NCBI GenBank assembly: GCA_944378105.1
Contig: CALWGC010000017.1
Coordinates: forward strand, 62,001 to 126,000
Direction: 5' to 3'
Origin: an uncultured Clostridia bacterium
Lineage (GTDB): Bacteria > Bacillota > Clostridia > Lachnospirales > Anaerotignaceae
DNA length: 64,000 nucleotides
In this document: piece by piece, positions 35,506-44,847 of the stretch
How positions within the stretch are numbered: the stretch's first letter is position 1
Layout: every line of letters begins with the position of its first letter
The notes under the pieces: generated by a model
The model's database searches: none
What the model saw: only the letters and a program-made list of their open reading frames with translations
Told to the model about the DNA's origin: nothing
Position numbers and translations under genes: made by a program

Positions 35506-36357
35506 TTATGCCAAGCCGTTTAATTGTTTGGCAGCCTGTACCACATGTTTGGCCAGCACCGAAGTGGTGACAGAACCAACACCGCCTGGCACAGGGGTAA
35601 TCATCGATGCCTTTGGCTCGCATTCGTCAAACTTCACGTCGCCGCAAAGATTGCCGTCTTTGTCCACATTGATGCCAACGTCGATGATCACAGCGCCTTC
35701 TTTCACCCAGTCGCCTTTGACCAACCCAGCACAACCGGCGGCAGAAACCACGATGTCTGCCTGACGGGTATAATGGGATGTGTCTTTGGTGCGGATATGG
35801 CAGTTGGCCACGGTGGCTTCTTCTTGAATCAGCAGAGAAACCAGAGGTTTCCCCACCACCAGCGATGCGCCTACCACAGCCACGTCGCTGCCCAAAACAG
35901 GCACTTCATAGTGATGCAAAATTTCCATCACGGCCTGGGCAGTGCAAGGAGGGAACCCTGTCTTGTCGCCGTCAAAGGTTTTTGCCACGTTCAATGGGCT
36001 GATGCAGTCCACGTCTTTTTCTGCGCGGATCACATATTTGATTTCGTCCATGTTCAGCTGGGCCGGCAAAGGACGGAACAGCAAAATGCCATGAACCGTT
36101 TCGTCGTCGTTGACGGCTTTCAATTCCTTTACAAAGGTTTCCTGATCGATTTCTGCTGGAAGTTCCAACACTTCGGCCAAAATGCCGCAGGTTTTCATCC
36201 GGTTTAAAGCGCCTCTTTCATAAGCCAAGTCGTCTTCTCTGGCGCCCACCCGTACAATTTTCAGTTTTGGTGCAATGCCTTTTGCCTTCAGTGCTTCCAC
36301 ATCGGCTTGCAGCGTTTGTGTGATGGCGTCTGCCACTGGTTTTCCTTTGATAATCAT
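35506..36357 (-). CDS. folD: Methylenetetrahydrofolate dehydrogenase/cyclohydrolase FolD
   Basis: 283 aa. Bifunctional enzyme interconverting 5,10-methylene-, methenyl- and 10-formyl-THF. Visible are the active-site region (EDDLAYERGALNRMKTCGIL; in most FolD the S-x-x-Y-x-x-x-K pattern has serine where this reads D-D-L-A-Y), the QLPLP-like segment PLPAQLN, DVDCISPLN, and the NADP-binding VVGASLVVGKPLVSLL. The ATG at 36357 follows GGGAGGAA. Having both FolD and FchA suggests FolD may be used mainly as the dehydrogenase. Confidence 0.93.
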   Translation of the reverse strand: MIIKGKPVADAITQTLQADVEALKAKGIAPKLKIVRVGAREDDLAYERGALNRMKTCGILAEVLELPAEIDQETFVKELKAVNDDETVHGILLFRPLPAQLNMDEIKYVIRAEKDVDCISPLNVAKTFDGDKTGFPPCTAQAVMEILHHYEVPVLGSDVAVVGASLVVGKPLVSLLIQEEATVANCHIRTKDTSHYTRQADIVVSAAGCAGLVKGDWVKEGAVIIDVGINVDKDGNLCGDVKFDECEPKASMITPVPGGVGSVTTSVLAKHVVQAAKQLNGLA

Positions 36358-36396
36358 TGCCGTTCCTCCCATTTTCATCTTTGGAAAAACCCCGCA

Positions 36397-36428
36397 AAAG
36401 CCGAGGGAACCAAAATTCCCCCGGCTTT
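36397..36428 (-). terminator. Terminator between fhs and folD
   Basis: AAAGCCGAGGGAA/TTCCCCCGGCTTT hairpin with flanking A/T runs, 44 nt after the fhs stop. Confidence 0.75.
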
Positions 36429-36471
36429 TTTGAGTGATGTACTCGTTCTTGTATCAAGCTTTGGCCAATTC

Positions 36472-38154
36472 TTAGAACAAGCCGGTGATTTTGCCGTCTA
36501 CATCCACATCAATTTTTTCTGCCGCAGGCACTTTTGGAAGCCCTGGCATCTTCATGATAGAACCGGTCATGGCTACGATGAAGCCAGCACCGGCAGACAA
36601 AGTCAAGTCGCGGATGGTGATGCGGAAACCAGTTGGTCTGCCCAAGATTGCAGCATCATCGGTCAAAGAATATTGGTTCTTTGCCATACAGATTGGCAGA
36701 TTGCCAAAGCCTTGTTTTTCATATTCGGCAATCAATTTGTTGGCAGCTGGTGCATAGTCTACGCCGTCAGCGCCATACACTTTGGTTGCAATGGCATTGA
36801 TTTTATCTTTGATGGAGGTATCCAAATCATAAACATAGGTGTGATGCTGGTTCAGTTCCACCAGACGCAGCACTTCTTCGGCCAGGGCCTTGCCGCCTTC
36901 GGAGCCTTTGCCCCAAACTTCAGACAATGCCACATTCACGCCCAATTCTTTGCATTTTGCTGCAACCAAATCCAATTCGGCCTGGGTATCGGTTGGGAAA
37001 TGGTTGATGGCAACCACTGCTGGAAGGCCATATACTTTGGTTACGTTTTCCACGTGTTTAAGCAAGTTTGGCAAACCTTTTTCCAGTGCTTCCAGGTTTT
37101 CGTTATTCAATTCTGTCTTTGGTACACCGCCGTTGTATTTCAAAGCACGAACCGTTGCTACAATGACAACTGCCTTTGGAGCAAGGCCGGTCTGACGGCA
37201 TTTGATATCCAAGAATTTTTCAGCACCCAAGTCTGCGCCGAACCCTGCTTCTGTTACGACATAGTCGGCAATCTTAGAAGCCATCTTCGTTGCGATTACG
37301 CTGTTGCAGCCATGAGCGATGTTTGCGAAAGGACCGCCGTGGATGAAAGCAGGGGTGCCTTCCAATGTCTGTACCAAGTTTGGTTTCAAAGCATCTTTGA
37401 GCAAAGCAGCCATAGCGCCCTGCGCGTTCAACTGACCGCAGGTCACAGGTTCGCCTTTGCGGTTATAAGCTACCACCATTTTTGCCAGCTTGTCTTTCAA
37501 GTCCATGATATCGCTGGAAAGGCAGAAAGCAGCCATTACTTCCGATGCAACTGTGATGTCAAAACCGTCTTGTCTTGTCACACCGTCTACTTTTGCGCCG
37601 CAGCCGTCTACGATGTTTCTCAACTGTCTGTCGTTCATGTCAACGGCTCTTCTCCAAACGATTCTCTTGGTATCGATATCCAGTGCATTGCCCTGATAGA
37701 TATGGTTGTCGATCATGGCAGCCAAAAGGTTGTTTGCAGCGCCAATGGCATGGAAGTCACCGGTGAAGTGCAAGTTGATGTCTTCCATTGGTACCACCTG
37801 GGCATAGCCGCCGCCTGCTGCACCGCCTTTTACACCAAACACTGGGCCCAACGATGGTTCTCTGACTGCAATGATGGTTTTCTTGCCCATGCTGTTGAGT
37901 GCATCGCCCAAACCAATGGTGGTTGTGGTTTTCCCTTCGCCAGCTGGGGTTGGGTTGATTGCAGTAACCAAGATCAGGTTTGCATCGGGTGCATCTTTCA
38001 GTTCGTTTTGCAGATATCTGTAGTCAATTTTTGCTTTGTATTTGCCGTAATTTTCCACATACTTATCGGGAATACCTGCTTTTTCAGCGATTTCATTGAT
38101 CACTTTCATCTCTGCACGCTGTGCAATTTCAATGTCGGTTAAAAACTCTGCCAT
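36472..38154 (-). CDS. fhs: Formate--tetrahydrofolate ligase
   Basis: 560 aa, full length for the family. Makes 10-formyl-THF from formate, THF and ATP. The N-terminal nucleotide-binding loop [40 protein letters not shown], and FNLTGDxHA-like [17 protein letters not shown] are all present. AGGAGGAAAAGA precedes the ATG. Located between folD and panB in one direction; acetogens and many amino-acid fermenters use it either to fix or to release formate. Confidence 0.97.
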   Translation of the reverse strand: MAEFLTDIEIAQRAEMKVINEIAEKAGIPDKYVENYGKYKAKIDYRYLQNELKDAPDANLILVTAINPTPAGEGKTTTTIGLGDALNSMGKKTIIAVREPSLGPVFGVKGGAAGGGYAQVVPMEDINLHFTGDFHAIGAANNLLAAMIDNHIYQGNALDIDTKRIVWRRAVDMNDRQLRNIVDGCGAKVDGVTRQDGFDITVASEVMAAFCLSSDIMDLKDKLAKMVVAYNRKGEPVTCGQLNAQGAMAALLKDALKPNLVQTLEGTPAFIHGGPFANIAHGCNSVIATKMASKIADYVVTEAGFGADLGAEKFLDIKCRQTGLAPKAVVIVATVRALKYNGGVPKTELNNENLEALEKGLPNLLKHVENVTKVYGLPAVVAINHFPTDTQAELDLVAAKCKELGVNVALSEVWGKGSEGGKALAEEVLRLVELNQHHTYVYDLDTSIKDKINAIATKVYGADGVDYAPAANKLIAEYEKQGFGNLPICMAKNQYSLTDDAAILGRPTGFRITIRDLTLSAGAGFIVAMTGSIMKMPGLPKVPAAEKIDVDVDGKITGLF

Positions 38155-38214
38155 TTTCTTTTCCTCCTAAAAAAACTGTACTTTATTGTCCAACAGCCCT
38201 TTGCTGTCGTTACC

Positions 38215-39045
38215 TTATTTCAGATTTTCCAGGCCTTCGATTTTTGCATTGTACTGATAAGCTTCAGCCGGGAAAGTTCTTTCGTTTGCTTCTTTGACAT
38301 AGTCATTGTAAGCACCCAAAATCGTTGTTCTCAAATCTGCATATTTCTTTACAAATTTTGGCACCCAATCGTTCATGCCCAGCATGTCCTGTGCCACCAA
38401 TACCTGCATATCGCATCCAGCGCCGGCCCCGATACCCATGGTTGGGATGGAAATCCGTTTGGTGATTTCTGTTGCCAACATGGCAGGAATCCCTTCCAAA
38501 ACGATCATAAATGCGCCAGCTTCTTCCAATGCTCTTGCACTATCCAACAGGGCCTGTGCTGCTTCCAGGCTCTTGCCCTGTACTTTAAAGCCGCCCATCA
38601 TAGCAGAAGTCTGAGGTGTTAAACCAATGTGGCCGCAAACAGGAATACCAGCTTTTACAATGGCTTTTACCACAGGAGCCATGTCCGTGCCGCCTTCCAA
38701 TTTGATACAGTCACAGCCGCCTTCTGCAAAAATGCGGTTTGCATTTTTCACAGCTTCTTCCATGCTTACATTGTAAGAACCAAAAGGCATATCGCCAATC
38801 ACAAAGGTGTTTGGTGCGCCAGCAACAACGTGTTTGGTGTGATAGATGATATCGTCTACCGTAACACCTACGGTGCCTTTCATACCAATCATGGTCATCC
38901 CCAAAGAGTCGCCCACCAAAATCATATCGATATCGCTTTCGTCCACCAATTTTGCGTTGGTGTAGTCATAGCAAGTAATCATTGTAGGTACTTTTGCGCC
39001 GCCTTTGCAGGCCATAATGTCAGGTACTGTAATTTTCTTTTTCAT
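38215..39045 (-). CDS. panB: 3-methyl-2-oxobutanoate hydroxymethyltransferase (PanB)
   Basis: 276 aa. Adds a hydroxymethyl group from 5,10-methylene-THF to ketoisovalerate, the first step to pantothenate. Conserved segments: MITCYDYTNAKLVDESDIDM, VGDSLGMTM, GDMPFGSYN and the metal/ketoacid site in IKLEGG, plus GAGAGCDMQVLV. It is 60 nt upstream of fhs with no terminator between, so it may be co-transcribed with the genes that supply its folate cofactor. No panC/panD nearby. Confidence 0.95.
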   Translation of the reverse strand: MKKKITVPDIMACKGGAKVPTMITCYDYTNAKLVDESDIDMILVGDSLGMTMIGMKGTVGVTVDDIIYHTKHVVAGAPNTFVIGDMPFGSYNVSMEEAVKNANRIFAEGGCDCIKLEGGTDMAPVVKAIVKAGIPVCGHIGLTPQTSAMMGGFKVQGKSLEAAQALLDSARALEEAGAFMIVLEGIPAMLATEITKRISIPTMGIGAGAGCDMQVLVAQDMLGMNDWVPKFVKKYADLRTTILGAYNDYVKEANERTFPAEAYQYNAKIEGLENLK

Positions 39046-39132
39046 TGTAACATCCTCCTTTTTCTTTCCACATCATCAAATCTTTTGTGTTTTGTTTCGC
39101 TGCACCTATCTTTATTAGCAAACCTCGTGCCA

Positions 39133-39170
39133 AAACCGAAAATTTTACAAAATCATCGGTTTCGTAAAAT
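39133..39170. promoter_or_regulatory. Interlocked inverted repeats upstream of panB
   Basis: AAACCGA (39133-39139) pairs with TCGGTTT (39156-39162), and ATTTTAC (39142-39148) pairs with GTAAAAT (39164-39170). The two dyads interleave. They sit ~90-125 nt upstream of panB and could be an operator. The rest of the 39046-39452 spacer shows only the terminator at 39278-39331 and no gene. Confidence 0.35.
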
Positions 39171-39277
39171 TGAGGTCAACAAAACTCGATAGTAATTATA
39201 CACTTTGAACAATGGTCGGTGTTTTTCTGCCGAAATATCCGAAAAGGGTTGTTTTTTTTCCGAAACATAAAAAATGG

Positions 39278-39331
39278 AAACGTGCAAAAATGTTTAAACA
39301 TATTCAGTTGTTCAAACACTTCTGCACGTTT
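39278..39331 (-). terminator. Terminator after the DUF1537 kinase gene
   Basis: Long imperfect hairpin with outer stem AAACGTGCA/TGCACGTTT and inner TGTTTAAAC/GTTCAAACA, about 120 nt after the stop at 39453. Confidence 0.55.
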
Positions 39332-39452
39332 TTTACTTTTTCTTTCTGTTTCAAAAATTGTATGAAAAAAAGAACATTTTGAAATTTTGTATGATTTTCA
39401 AACAGTTTTTATTTTTATTCTTCTAAATCTTTGTCTTTTTCTTAAAAACTGT

Positions 39453-40892
39453 TTAAACTCCCATCAGCGTTTCAACCGCTTCTCTCAGTGTGCTTATTTC
39501 TCCAACATTACCAGGGAAGATTACATAAGCCATTTTTGGGAACTTACTTTCTTCTCCTGTCATCCAAACGGGGATGCCCGGTTTGATTTGGCCCATGACG
39601 GTAGCTCGTTTTACCCGCAGGGCCTTGGTGCCCACATCGCTGGAGGTGATGCCGCCTTTGGCCACAATGAAGCTTGGTTTGATGGAGAGATTGCCAATGA
39701 CGCTGGTCACAGCATTGGAGATGGCCACCGATGCTTCCAAAATTTTATCTTTATCGGTGGTATCCAGCTGTACCAACTGCCGGCTGGTAAACACCACCAC
39801 CGACTGGCCTTTGGAAATCAGGCTTTCCGCTTCTTTGACCACTTTTTGCACTTCGTCTTCCAACCCGCCTTCTTCCAGCACGCGAGAAGCATGGAATTCG
39901 ATGAAGGTCAGCGGTTTTTTGCAGTGATGCAGTTCTTCCAACTGCTGGGTGGTCTTTTTCACATGGGAACCCACCAGCACAATACCGCCGTTGGGGTTAT
40001 TGTCGGTCACCAATTCTTCTCTGGTCAAAAGGGCTTTGTCCGGTACGCCGCCCAGGACTTTTGTGATGGCCGCCGCCGAACGGAACAAGAAGACTTTGCC
40101 TGCGGCCACTGCTTTACAAAAAGCAATGGCAAAAATTTTGGCGTCGATGTAATCGATGGCGTTGACGATGACTTTGCTGAAGTCTTTCACCGCCATCAGC
40201 TTTTGGGCAATGCCGTCAATGTCCAGCGCCCGCAGTTCATCCAAAGAGATGTATGTGGCATCGGCTGCTTTGTATTTGCCGCCGCTTTTTTCTTCACAAT
40301 ATTCGCCCAAATGGCTTTTGGTATAGCCAAAGCTTTTGTCTTTGGCAAACTCCGTCATGGCGGCCGGCGTCAATTGATCGCCTTCTTTGACATAATGGAC
40401 ATTGTTGATGGTAAAACGGCCGCCTTCTTTAAAGAAAGGCATCATAATTTCGCCATCAAAGGGTTTGCCGCCCAAAGCTTCTGTTTCTTCCTTTAAAATG
40501 ATGGTTTCCAAAGGATAATGGCCCCGCAAGGTGGAGTCGCTGCGGCTGATGAGGATATACTCTTTGCCGGTCTTCTTTGCGGCTGCAAAAATATTTTTTG
40601 CCATTTCCTTGTGGGCTTCGGTGGTCTGGGCCACAGTCAAACCACGGCTATTGGTCAGCACAAAGAAAATGCTTTTTTCTTCTTCAAAGCCCTGCACCAA
40701 GGTTTCTTCTTTCCAGTCCGTGTAAACGGAAACATTGTTCACCGTCTGTACACCGGTAGGGTCGTCGTCCAATACCACAATTTTTTTCTGCAAAGATGCC
40801 AGCGCGTCTTTTAACATCGCTTCCACCTTTTGCTCGTCTACCGCCGGAAAAGAATCTAATACTGCAATGGACAATGGTGTTTCGTTTGCCAT
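39453..40892 (-). CDS. Four-carbon acid sugar kinase family protein (DUF1537)
   Basis: 479 aa. Two-domain kinase of the OtnK/DtnK/YgbK family; known members phosphorylate 3-oxo-tetronates or D-threonate at O4. N-terminal motif VLDDDPTGVQTVNNVSVYT, then TNSRGL and SRSDSTLRGHYPLE; C-terminal ATP region AKGGITSSDVGTKAL and WMTGEESKFPKMAYVIFPGN. It has AAGGGGG before the ATG and lies 12 nt after the GarR-type gene. Exact substrate cannot be read from sequence; context fits acid-sugar breakdown. Confidence 0.85.
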   Translation of the reverse strand: MANETPLSIAVLDSFPAVDEQKVEAMLKDALASLQKKIVVLDDDPTGVQTVNNVSVYTDWKEETLVQGFEEEKSIFFVLTNSRGLTVAQTTEAHKEMAKNIFAAAKKTGKEYILISRSDSTLRGHYPLETIILKEETEALGGKPFDGEIMMPFFKEGGRFTINNVHYVKEGDQLTPAAMTEFAKDKSFGYTKSHLGEYCEEKSGGKYKAADATYISLDELRALDIDGIAQKLMAVKDFSKVIVNAIDYIDAKIFAIAFCKAVAAGKVFLFRSAAAITKVLGGVPDKALLTREELVTDNNPNGGIVLVGSHVKKTTQQLEELHHCKKPLTFIEFHASRVLEEGGLEDEVQKVVKEAESLISKGQSVVVFTSRQLVQLDTTDKDKILEASVAISNAVTSVIGNLSIKPSFIVAKGGITSSDVGTKALRVKRATVMGQIKPGIPVWMTGEESKFPKMAYVIFPGNVGEISTLREAVETLMGV

Positions 40893-40904
40893 TTTTTTGC
40901 CCCC

Positions 40905-41795
40905 TTACTTTACTTTTTTCACTTCCACGCCGGCCAACTGTTCAAAGTACTGCACAATGCCACCATGGTCGTCGTTCATGTGGCCGCCCACTTTCAATGC
41001 CTGCATAATTTCAAACAACTGTGCCGTCAAAGGCATTGGGCAATCGATGTCATGGGCTGTGGCCAGCACGTTTTTGATGTCTTTGTGGTTGATGGAAATT
41101 TTTCCGCCTGGCTTGAAGTTGCGTTCCACAATCATCGGGATTTTGGCATCCAGCACCGTGGAGCCAGCCAAACCACCGCGGATGGCCTGGTATACTTTCA
41201 CCGGATCGGCACCGGCTTTTGCGGCCAGCACAAAGGCTTCCGAAACGGTGGCGATAGTCAAGTTTACAATCACCTGATTGGTCAGTTTTGTGATGGAACC
41301 GCTGCCCGTTGGGCCAATCAAAAGGGCAGAAGCACCCATGATGTCCATATAAGGTTTCACAGCTTCAAAATCGGCTTCGCTGCCGCCGGCCATGAACGCC
41401 AACGTCCCGTCAATGGCCTTCGGTTCCCCACCGGAAACAGGCGAATCCACAAAGCCAACGCCAAGAGGCGCCAATTTTTCGGCACAAGTCTGGCTTTGGG
41501 TTGGGGTAACGCTACTCATATCGCAGACAACACTGCCTTTTTTGATGGTGGAAGCTACGCCGTTTTCTCCAAAGAGCACTTGCTGCACAATTTCGCCATT
41601 GGGCAAAATGGTGAAGATAATTTCGCATTCTGCACCAATTTCCGCCAATGTCGCGCCCTTGGCCCCGGCAGCTTCAAACTCTTTGACCACGTCTTGGTTG
41701 ACGTCGTTGACCATCAGTTCTACCCCTGCCTGCATCAAATTTTTCGCCATAGGACGTCCCATGATCCCAAGACCGATAAACCCTGCTTTTTTCAT
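40905..41795 (-). CDS. NAD-binding beta-hydroxyacid dehydrogenase (GarR/LtnD type)
   Basis: 296 aa. Rossmann motif GLGIGIMGRP-like (GFIGLGIMGRPMAKNL), substrate motif DSPVSGGEPKAIDGTLAFMA, catalytic-lysine region GSGSITKLTNQVIVN and KINHKDIKN-like ISINHKDIKN. Family members reduce tartronate semialdehyde or oxidise L-threonate/D-erythronate-type acids at C2. The kinase next door makes a threonate-type dehydrogenase more likely than a glycerate-forming one. The third codon (ATG, 41795) is better spaced from AAAGGGG than the first. Confidence 0.85.
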   Translation of the reverse strand: MKKAGFIGLGIMGRPMAKNLMQAGVELMVNDVNQDVVKEFEAAGAKGATLAEIGAECEIIFTILPNGEIVQQVLFGENGVASTIKKGSVVCDMSSVTPTQSQTCAEKLAPLGVGFVDSPVSGGEPKAIDGTLAFMAGGSEADFEAVKPYMDIMGASALLIGPTGSGSITKLTNQVIVNLTIATVSEAFVLAAKAGADPVKVYQAIRGGLAGSTVLDAKIPMIVERNFKPGGKISINHKDIKNVLATAHDIDCPMPLTAQLFEIMQALKVGGHMNDDHGGIVQYFEQLAGVEVKKVK

Positions 41796-41819
41796 TCTCA
41801 TAACCCCTTTCTTCTTATA

Positions 41820-42674
41820 TCATGAACGCATCGTTGCGCCATAAAACAACGTCATATAATTTCCCACAATTTCTTTTACCCAAGTGCGCTGTAACAGCGA
41901 CAGTTGGCTAAAATGGGTATTTGGCTCTTGCTGCAGATGTTCTCTTGTCTTTGCCATGGTATATTGGGAAAGTTCTGTGTTGACATTGATTTTGCAAATG
42001 CCGTTTTGAATGCATTGCCCAATCACGTCTTCCGGTGTGCCGCTGCCGCCATGAAGCACCAAAGGCACAGAAACTTGTTGTTTGATTTCTGCCAACAAAT
42101 CCACCCGAATGTTTGGTGTACCGCGGTACATCCCATGGACCGTTCCAATGGATACGGCCAAGGCATCCACGCCCGTTTCTTCCACAAACACCCGAGCGCT
42201 TTTGGGATCGGTGTATTGCTGGCCATGGTCGATGTCCGTTTCGTTGGAATAATCCCCCAGGGCCAAGGACCCCAGTTCTGCCTCCACCGATACATTTTTT
42301 TCATGGGCCATTTGGCAAACGGCCTTGGTGTTTTCCACATTTTGGGTAAAGGGCAATGCCGATCCATCATACATCACCGACGTAAACCCGGCGTCAATGG
42401 CCTGCCGAATGACGGCGCGGTCTTTGCAATGATCCAAGTGCAGCACAAACGGCAGCTCTTCCGTCTGCGTCAGCCGTCGCACCGATACTGCCACTTCCTC
42501 CAGCGTCATATTTTTCAAATACGACGCACCAAAAGAAACAATGGCCGGCACATTCTTTTCCTTCGCTGCCTGCACCACCCCGTGGATGGTTTCCATATTG
42601 TATACATTAAAGGAGCCAATGGCTCTTTGTTCTCTTTGGGCTTGCTGCAACACTTCTTTCAAGGTGCAAAGCAT
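41820..42674 (-). CDS. Class II (zinc) ketose-bisphosphate-type aldolase
   Basis: 284 aa, in the GatY/KbaY/Fba class II family. Metal and substrate residues are visible in VLHLDHCKD, EAELGSL, GTVHGMYRG and LHGGSGTPED, followed by KINVNTEL. It presumably splits a phosphorylated product of the neighbouring dehydrogenase/kinase into a C3 phosphate and a small aldehyde or acid. It overlaps the regulator gene by 16 nt. The known threonate pathway uses an unrelated decarboxylating aldolase (OtnC), so this route differs. Confidence 0.85.
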   Translation of the reverse strand: MLCTLKEVLQQAQREQRAIGSFNVYNMETIHGVVQAAKEKNVPAIVSFGASYLKNMTLEEVAVSVRRLTQTEELPFVLHLDHCKDRAVIRQAIDAGFTSVMYDGSALPFTQNVENTKAVCQMAHEKNVSVEAELGSLALGDYSNETDIDHGQQYTDPKSARVFVEETGVDALAVSIGTVHGMYRGTPNIRVDLLAEIKQQVSVPLVLHGGSGTPEDVIGQCIQNGICKINVNTELSQYTMAKTREHLQQEPNTHFSQLSLLQRTWVKEIVGNYMTLFYGATMRS

Positions 42675-43561
42675 CCGTTCCCCTCCTCCGTTTCGTTGCG
42701 CAGTTTCATTTCTCTTGTGGCCAAACGGCTGGCCTCCAAGGCCTTTTGGGCCGCATCGGCTCTGGTGGAAAGAGAAATGAACAGCATATCCATAATCACC
42801 AGCTGCACCAAACGGCTGACCATAGCGTCGGTATAATAGGCCGAGTCATTGGTGGAGCTAAAAATGCAAAGGTCTGCCATTTGGGCCAAGTCGGAATTCA
42901 TGTAGCTGGTTAACCCCAAAACGCGGGCACCATTACGCTGGGCCAGTTTACAGCATTCCAGTACTTCCTTACTTTCGCCTTCGTGGCTGATGAGCACCAG
43001 TAAGTCCTGTTCGCTCAACTGGGCTGCATGAATCAAAGCAATGTGCGAATTGTTTTCATTGATGACATTTTTACCACAACGCAAAAATTTATGATACACA
43101 TCTGTGGCAATGACACCGGAACCGCCGGCACCAAAGAACATAATGCGTCTGGCCTGCTCCATCCATTTGGTGGCCTGCTCCAGTTTTTGCGTGTCCACCA
43201 GTTTGGAGATATCACAAATGGCAGAAGAAGCAATGGAAATCACTTTTTCCTTGATGGCTTCTGTATCGTCGTCCGGCTTAATTTCGTCATACCGCTTTTG
43301 TGTCTCCCCCATCTCGGCCACGTCATTGCGGCTCAAATCCTGGGCCATATCCAGCCGGAAATCTTGATAGGACGTATATTCCAATTTGTTGATAAAGCGG
43401 ATGATGGTTGTTTCACTGAGATTGCAGGCTTTGCCCAGCTCGCTCAATGTCATCCGCACACATTTGCTGCGATGCTCCAAGATATAATTGGCCACTTGTT
43501 TTTGATTTTTTGAAAGCGTGTTATACTTGACACGAATCTCCGTAAACAAATCCTTCCCCAA
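42659..43561 (-). CDS. RpiR-family transcriptional regulator
   Basis: About 300 aa. An N-terminal HTH of the RpiR type (KNQKQVANYILEHRSKCVRM; LSETTIIRFINKLEYTSYQD) is followed by a SIS sugar-phosphate-binding domain (residues ~125-265, RIMFFGAGGSGVIATDVYHK; LVLISHEGESKEVLECCKLA). I prefer the TTG at 43561 because GAGGAGG is 9 nt upstream; an ATG at 43582 lies on top of that site. It heads the operon and probably senses a sugar phosphate of the pathway encoded downstream. Confidence 0.85.
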   Translation of the reverse strand: MGKDLFTEIRVKYNTLSKNQKQVANYILEHRSKCVRMTLSELGKACNLSETTIIRFINKLEYTSYQDFRLDMAQDLSRNDVAEMGETQKRYDEIKPDDDTEAIKEKVISIASSAICDISKLVDTQKLEQATKWMEQARRIMFFGAGGSGVIATDVYHKFLRCGKNVINENNSHIALIHAAQLSEQDLLVLISHEGESKEVLECCKLAQRNGARVLGLTSYMNSDLAQMADLCIFSSTNDSAYYTDAMVSRLVQLVIMDMLFISLSTRADAAQKALEASRLATREMKLRNETEEGNGCFAP

Positions 43562-43593
43562 AACGGTAAACCTCCTCGTCATATGTTTCTATT

Positions 43594-43603
43594 ATTTTAC
43601 CAT
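43594..43603 (-). promoter_or_regulatory. Possible extended -10 for the RpiR operon
   Basis: Minus-strand ATGGTAAAAT. Transcription from here would leave a ~26-nt leader if the TTG start at 43561 is used. Confidence 0.35.
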
Positions 43604-43720
43604 AGTTTCGGACAAGAATATAGTATAAAAATTACTCCTTTTTTACACAAATTTTATTTTTCTTCTCCCGACCGTTAAATTGATACGAAAACATTTGTCT
43701 GTGTGAAAAATACTACTAAA

Positions 43721-43764
43721 AAACAGGCTAAAACTACAGATAATTTTGCAGTTACAGCCTGTTT
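43721..43764 (-). terminator. Terminator after mhpE
   Basis: AAACAGGCT/AGCCTGTTT hairpin followed by a T run, about 50 nt past the aldolase stop. It separates the mhpFE unit from the RpiR operon. Confidence 0.8.
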
Positions 43765-43815
43765 TTTCTTTTCAAGAGTCAAATGTACTAAAAATCGTAC
43801 AAAATTTTCTCCATG

Positions 43816-44835
43816 TTACTTCTTCGCATCCCGTTCCATGGCCATCTGATAAGCCACGTCCACAATCATGTCTTCCTGGCCGCCCACCATTCTTCTGCGG
43901 CCCAGTTCTACTAAAATATCTCTTGGATTTAATCCAAATTTTTCAGCAGCACGATAGGTGTGCAGCAGGAAACTGGAATATACCCCAGCATAGCCCAGCA
44001 TCAGCGGTGCCGTGCGAATCACCTGTGGCCGATGCATAATCGGTTCCACCACTTCTTCTGCCACATCCATCACGCCATATAAGTCTAACCCCGTGTCATA
44101 GCCCATCCGGTCCAGCACAGCGGCCAGCACTTCCAGCTGAGTGTTGCCGGCCCCGGCGCCAAGGCCGCGGCAGGTGGCGTCGATATAGGTTGCTCCGGCT
44201 TCTACGGCCGCAATGGAGTTGGCCACAGCCACACCCAAATTGTTATGGGCGTGGAACCCAACGGGGATGGAAAGGCCGTTGACCAAAGCCGTCACTCTCT
44301 CGGTCACATCCTGAGGCAGGCAATAACCGGCAGAGTCGGCCAGATTGATATAATCGGCCCCGGCGGCTTCGAAAATTTTTGCCTGTTCCAGCAATTTTTC
44401 CGGCGAAGCCATGTGCACCATCATCAAAAAGCCCACGGCCATCATGCCCATTTTCTTGGCGGCCTGGATATGCTGGATGCCCACGTCGGCTTCCGTACAA
44501 TGGGTAGCCACACGCACCACCCGGGCGCCGTTTTTGTAAGCTTCTTCCAGATCCTCGATGGTACCAATGCCTGGAATCAGCAAAATACACTGTTTGGCGT
44601 TATGAATCACTTTGCTGGCGGCCGAAATCAATTCCATTTCGTCATATTTGGAAAAGCCGTAATTAAAGGTGGAGCCGGTGATGCCGTCGCCATGGGCGCA
44701 CTCGATGATGTCCACCCCTACTTTGTCCAGTCCGCCGGCGATGGCCGTCACCTGTTCCGGCGAAAAGCTGTGGCTAACGGCATGGCTGCCATCGCGCAGC
44801 GTGGTATCAACAATATGAATTCTCTTTTTCTCCAT
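43816..44835 (-). CDS. mhpE: 4-hydroxy-2-oxovalerate aldolase
   Basis: 339 aa. Mn-dependent DRE-TIM aldolase that cleaves 4-hydroxy-2-oxovalerate to pyruvate and acetaldehyde. The family signature DTTLRDGSHAVSHSFSPEQV is present, with the metal-binding GFHAHNNLGVAVANS and the C-terminal communication domain that docks the dehydrogenase. It starts 12 nt after the acetaldehyde dehydrogenase gene, with which it forms a channelling complex in known systems. No meta-cleavage or hydratase gene is in the window. Confidence 0.93.
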   Translation of the reverse strand: MEKKRIHIVDTTLRDGSHAVSHSFSPEQVTAIAGGLDKVGVDIIECAHGDGITGSTFNYGFSKYDEMELISAASKVIHNAKQCILLIPGIGTIEDLEEAYKNGARVVRVATHCTEADVGIQHIQAAKKMGMMAVGFLMMVHMASPEKLLEQAKIFEAAGADYINLADSAGYCLPQDVTERVTALVNGLSIPVGFHAHNNLGVAVANSIAAVEAGATYIDATCRGLGAGAGNTQLEVLAAVLDRMGYDTGLDLYGVMDVAEEVVEPIMHRPQVIRTAPLMLGYAGVYSSFLLHTYRAAEKFGLNPRDILVELGRRRMVGGQEDMIVDVAYQMAMERDAKK

Positions 44836-44847
44836 GATAGGCCCTCC

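Noticed and set aside
36307..38142. A 611-codon open frame on the plus strand opposite fhs
   Set aside because: It is the antisense of a highly conserved gene with strong codon bias, and its product is rich in His, Cys and Phe with no domain; a shadow frame.
39387..40496. A 369-codon plus-strand frame opposite the DUF1537 kinase
   Set aside because: Antisense of a conserved kinase; amino-acid composition (His/Phe/Gln-rich) is typical of shadow frames.
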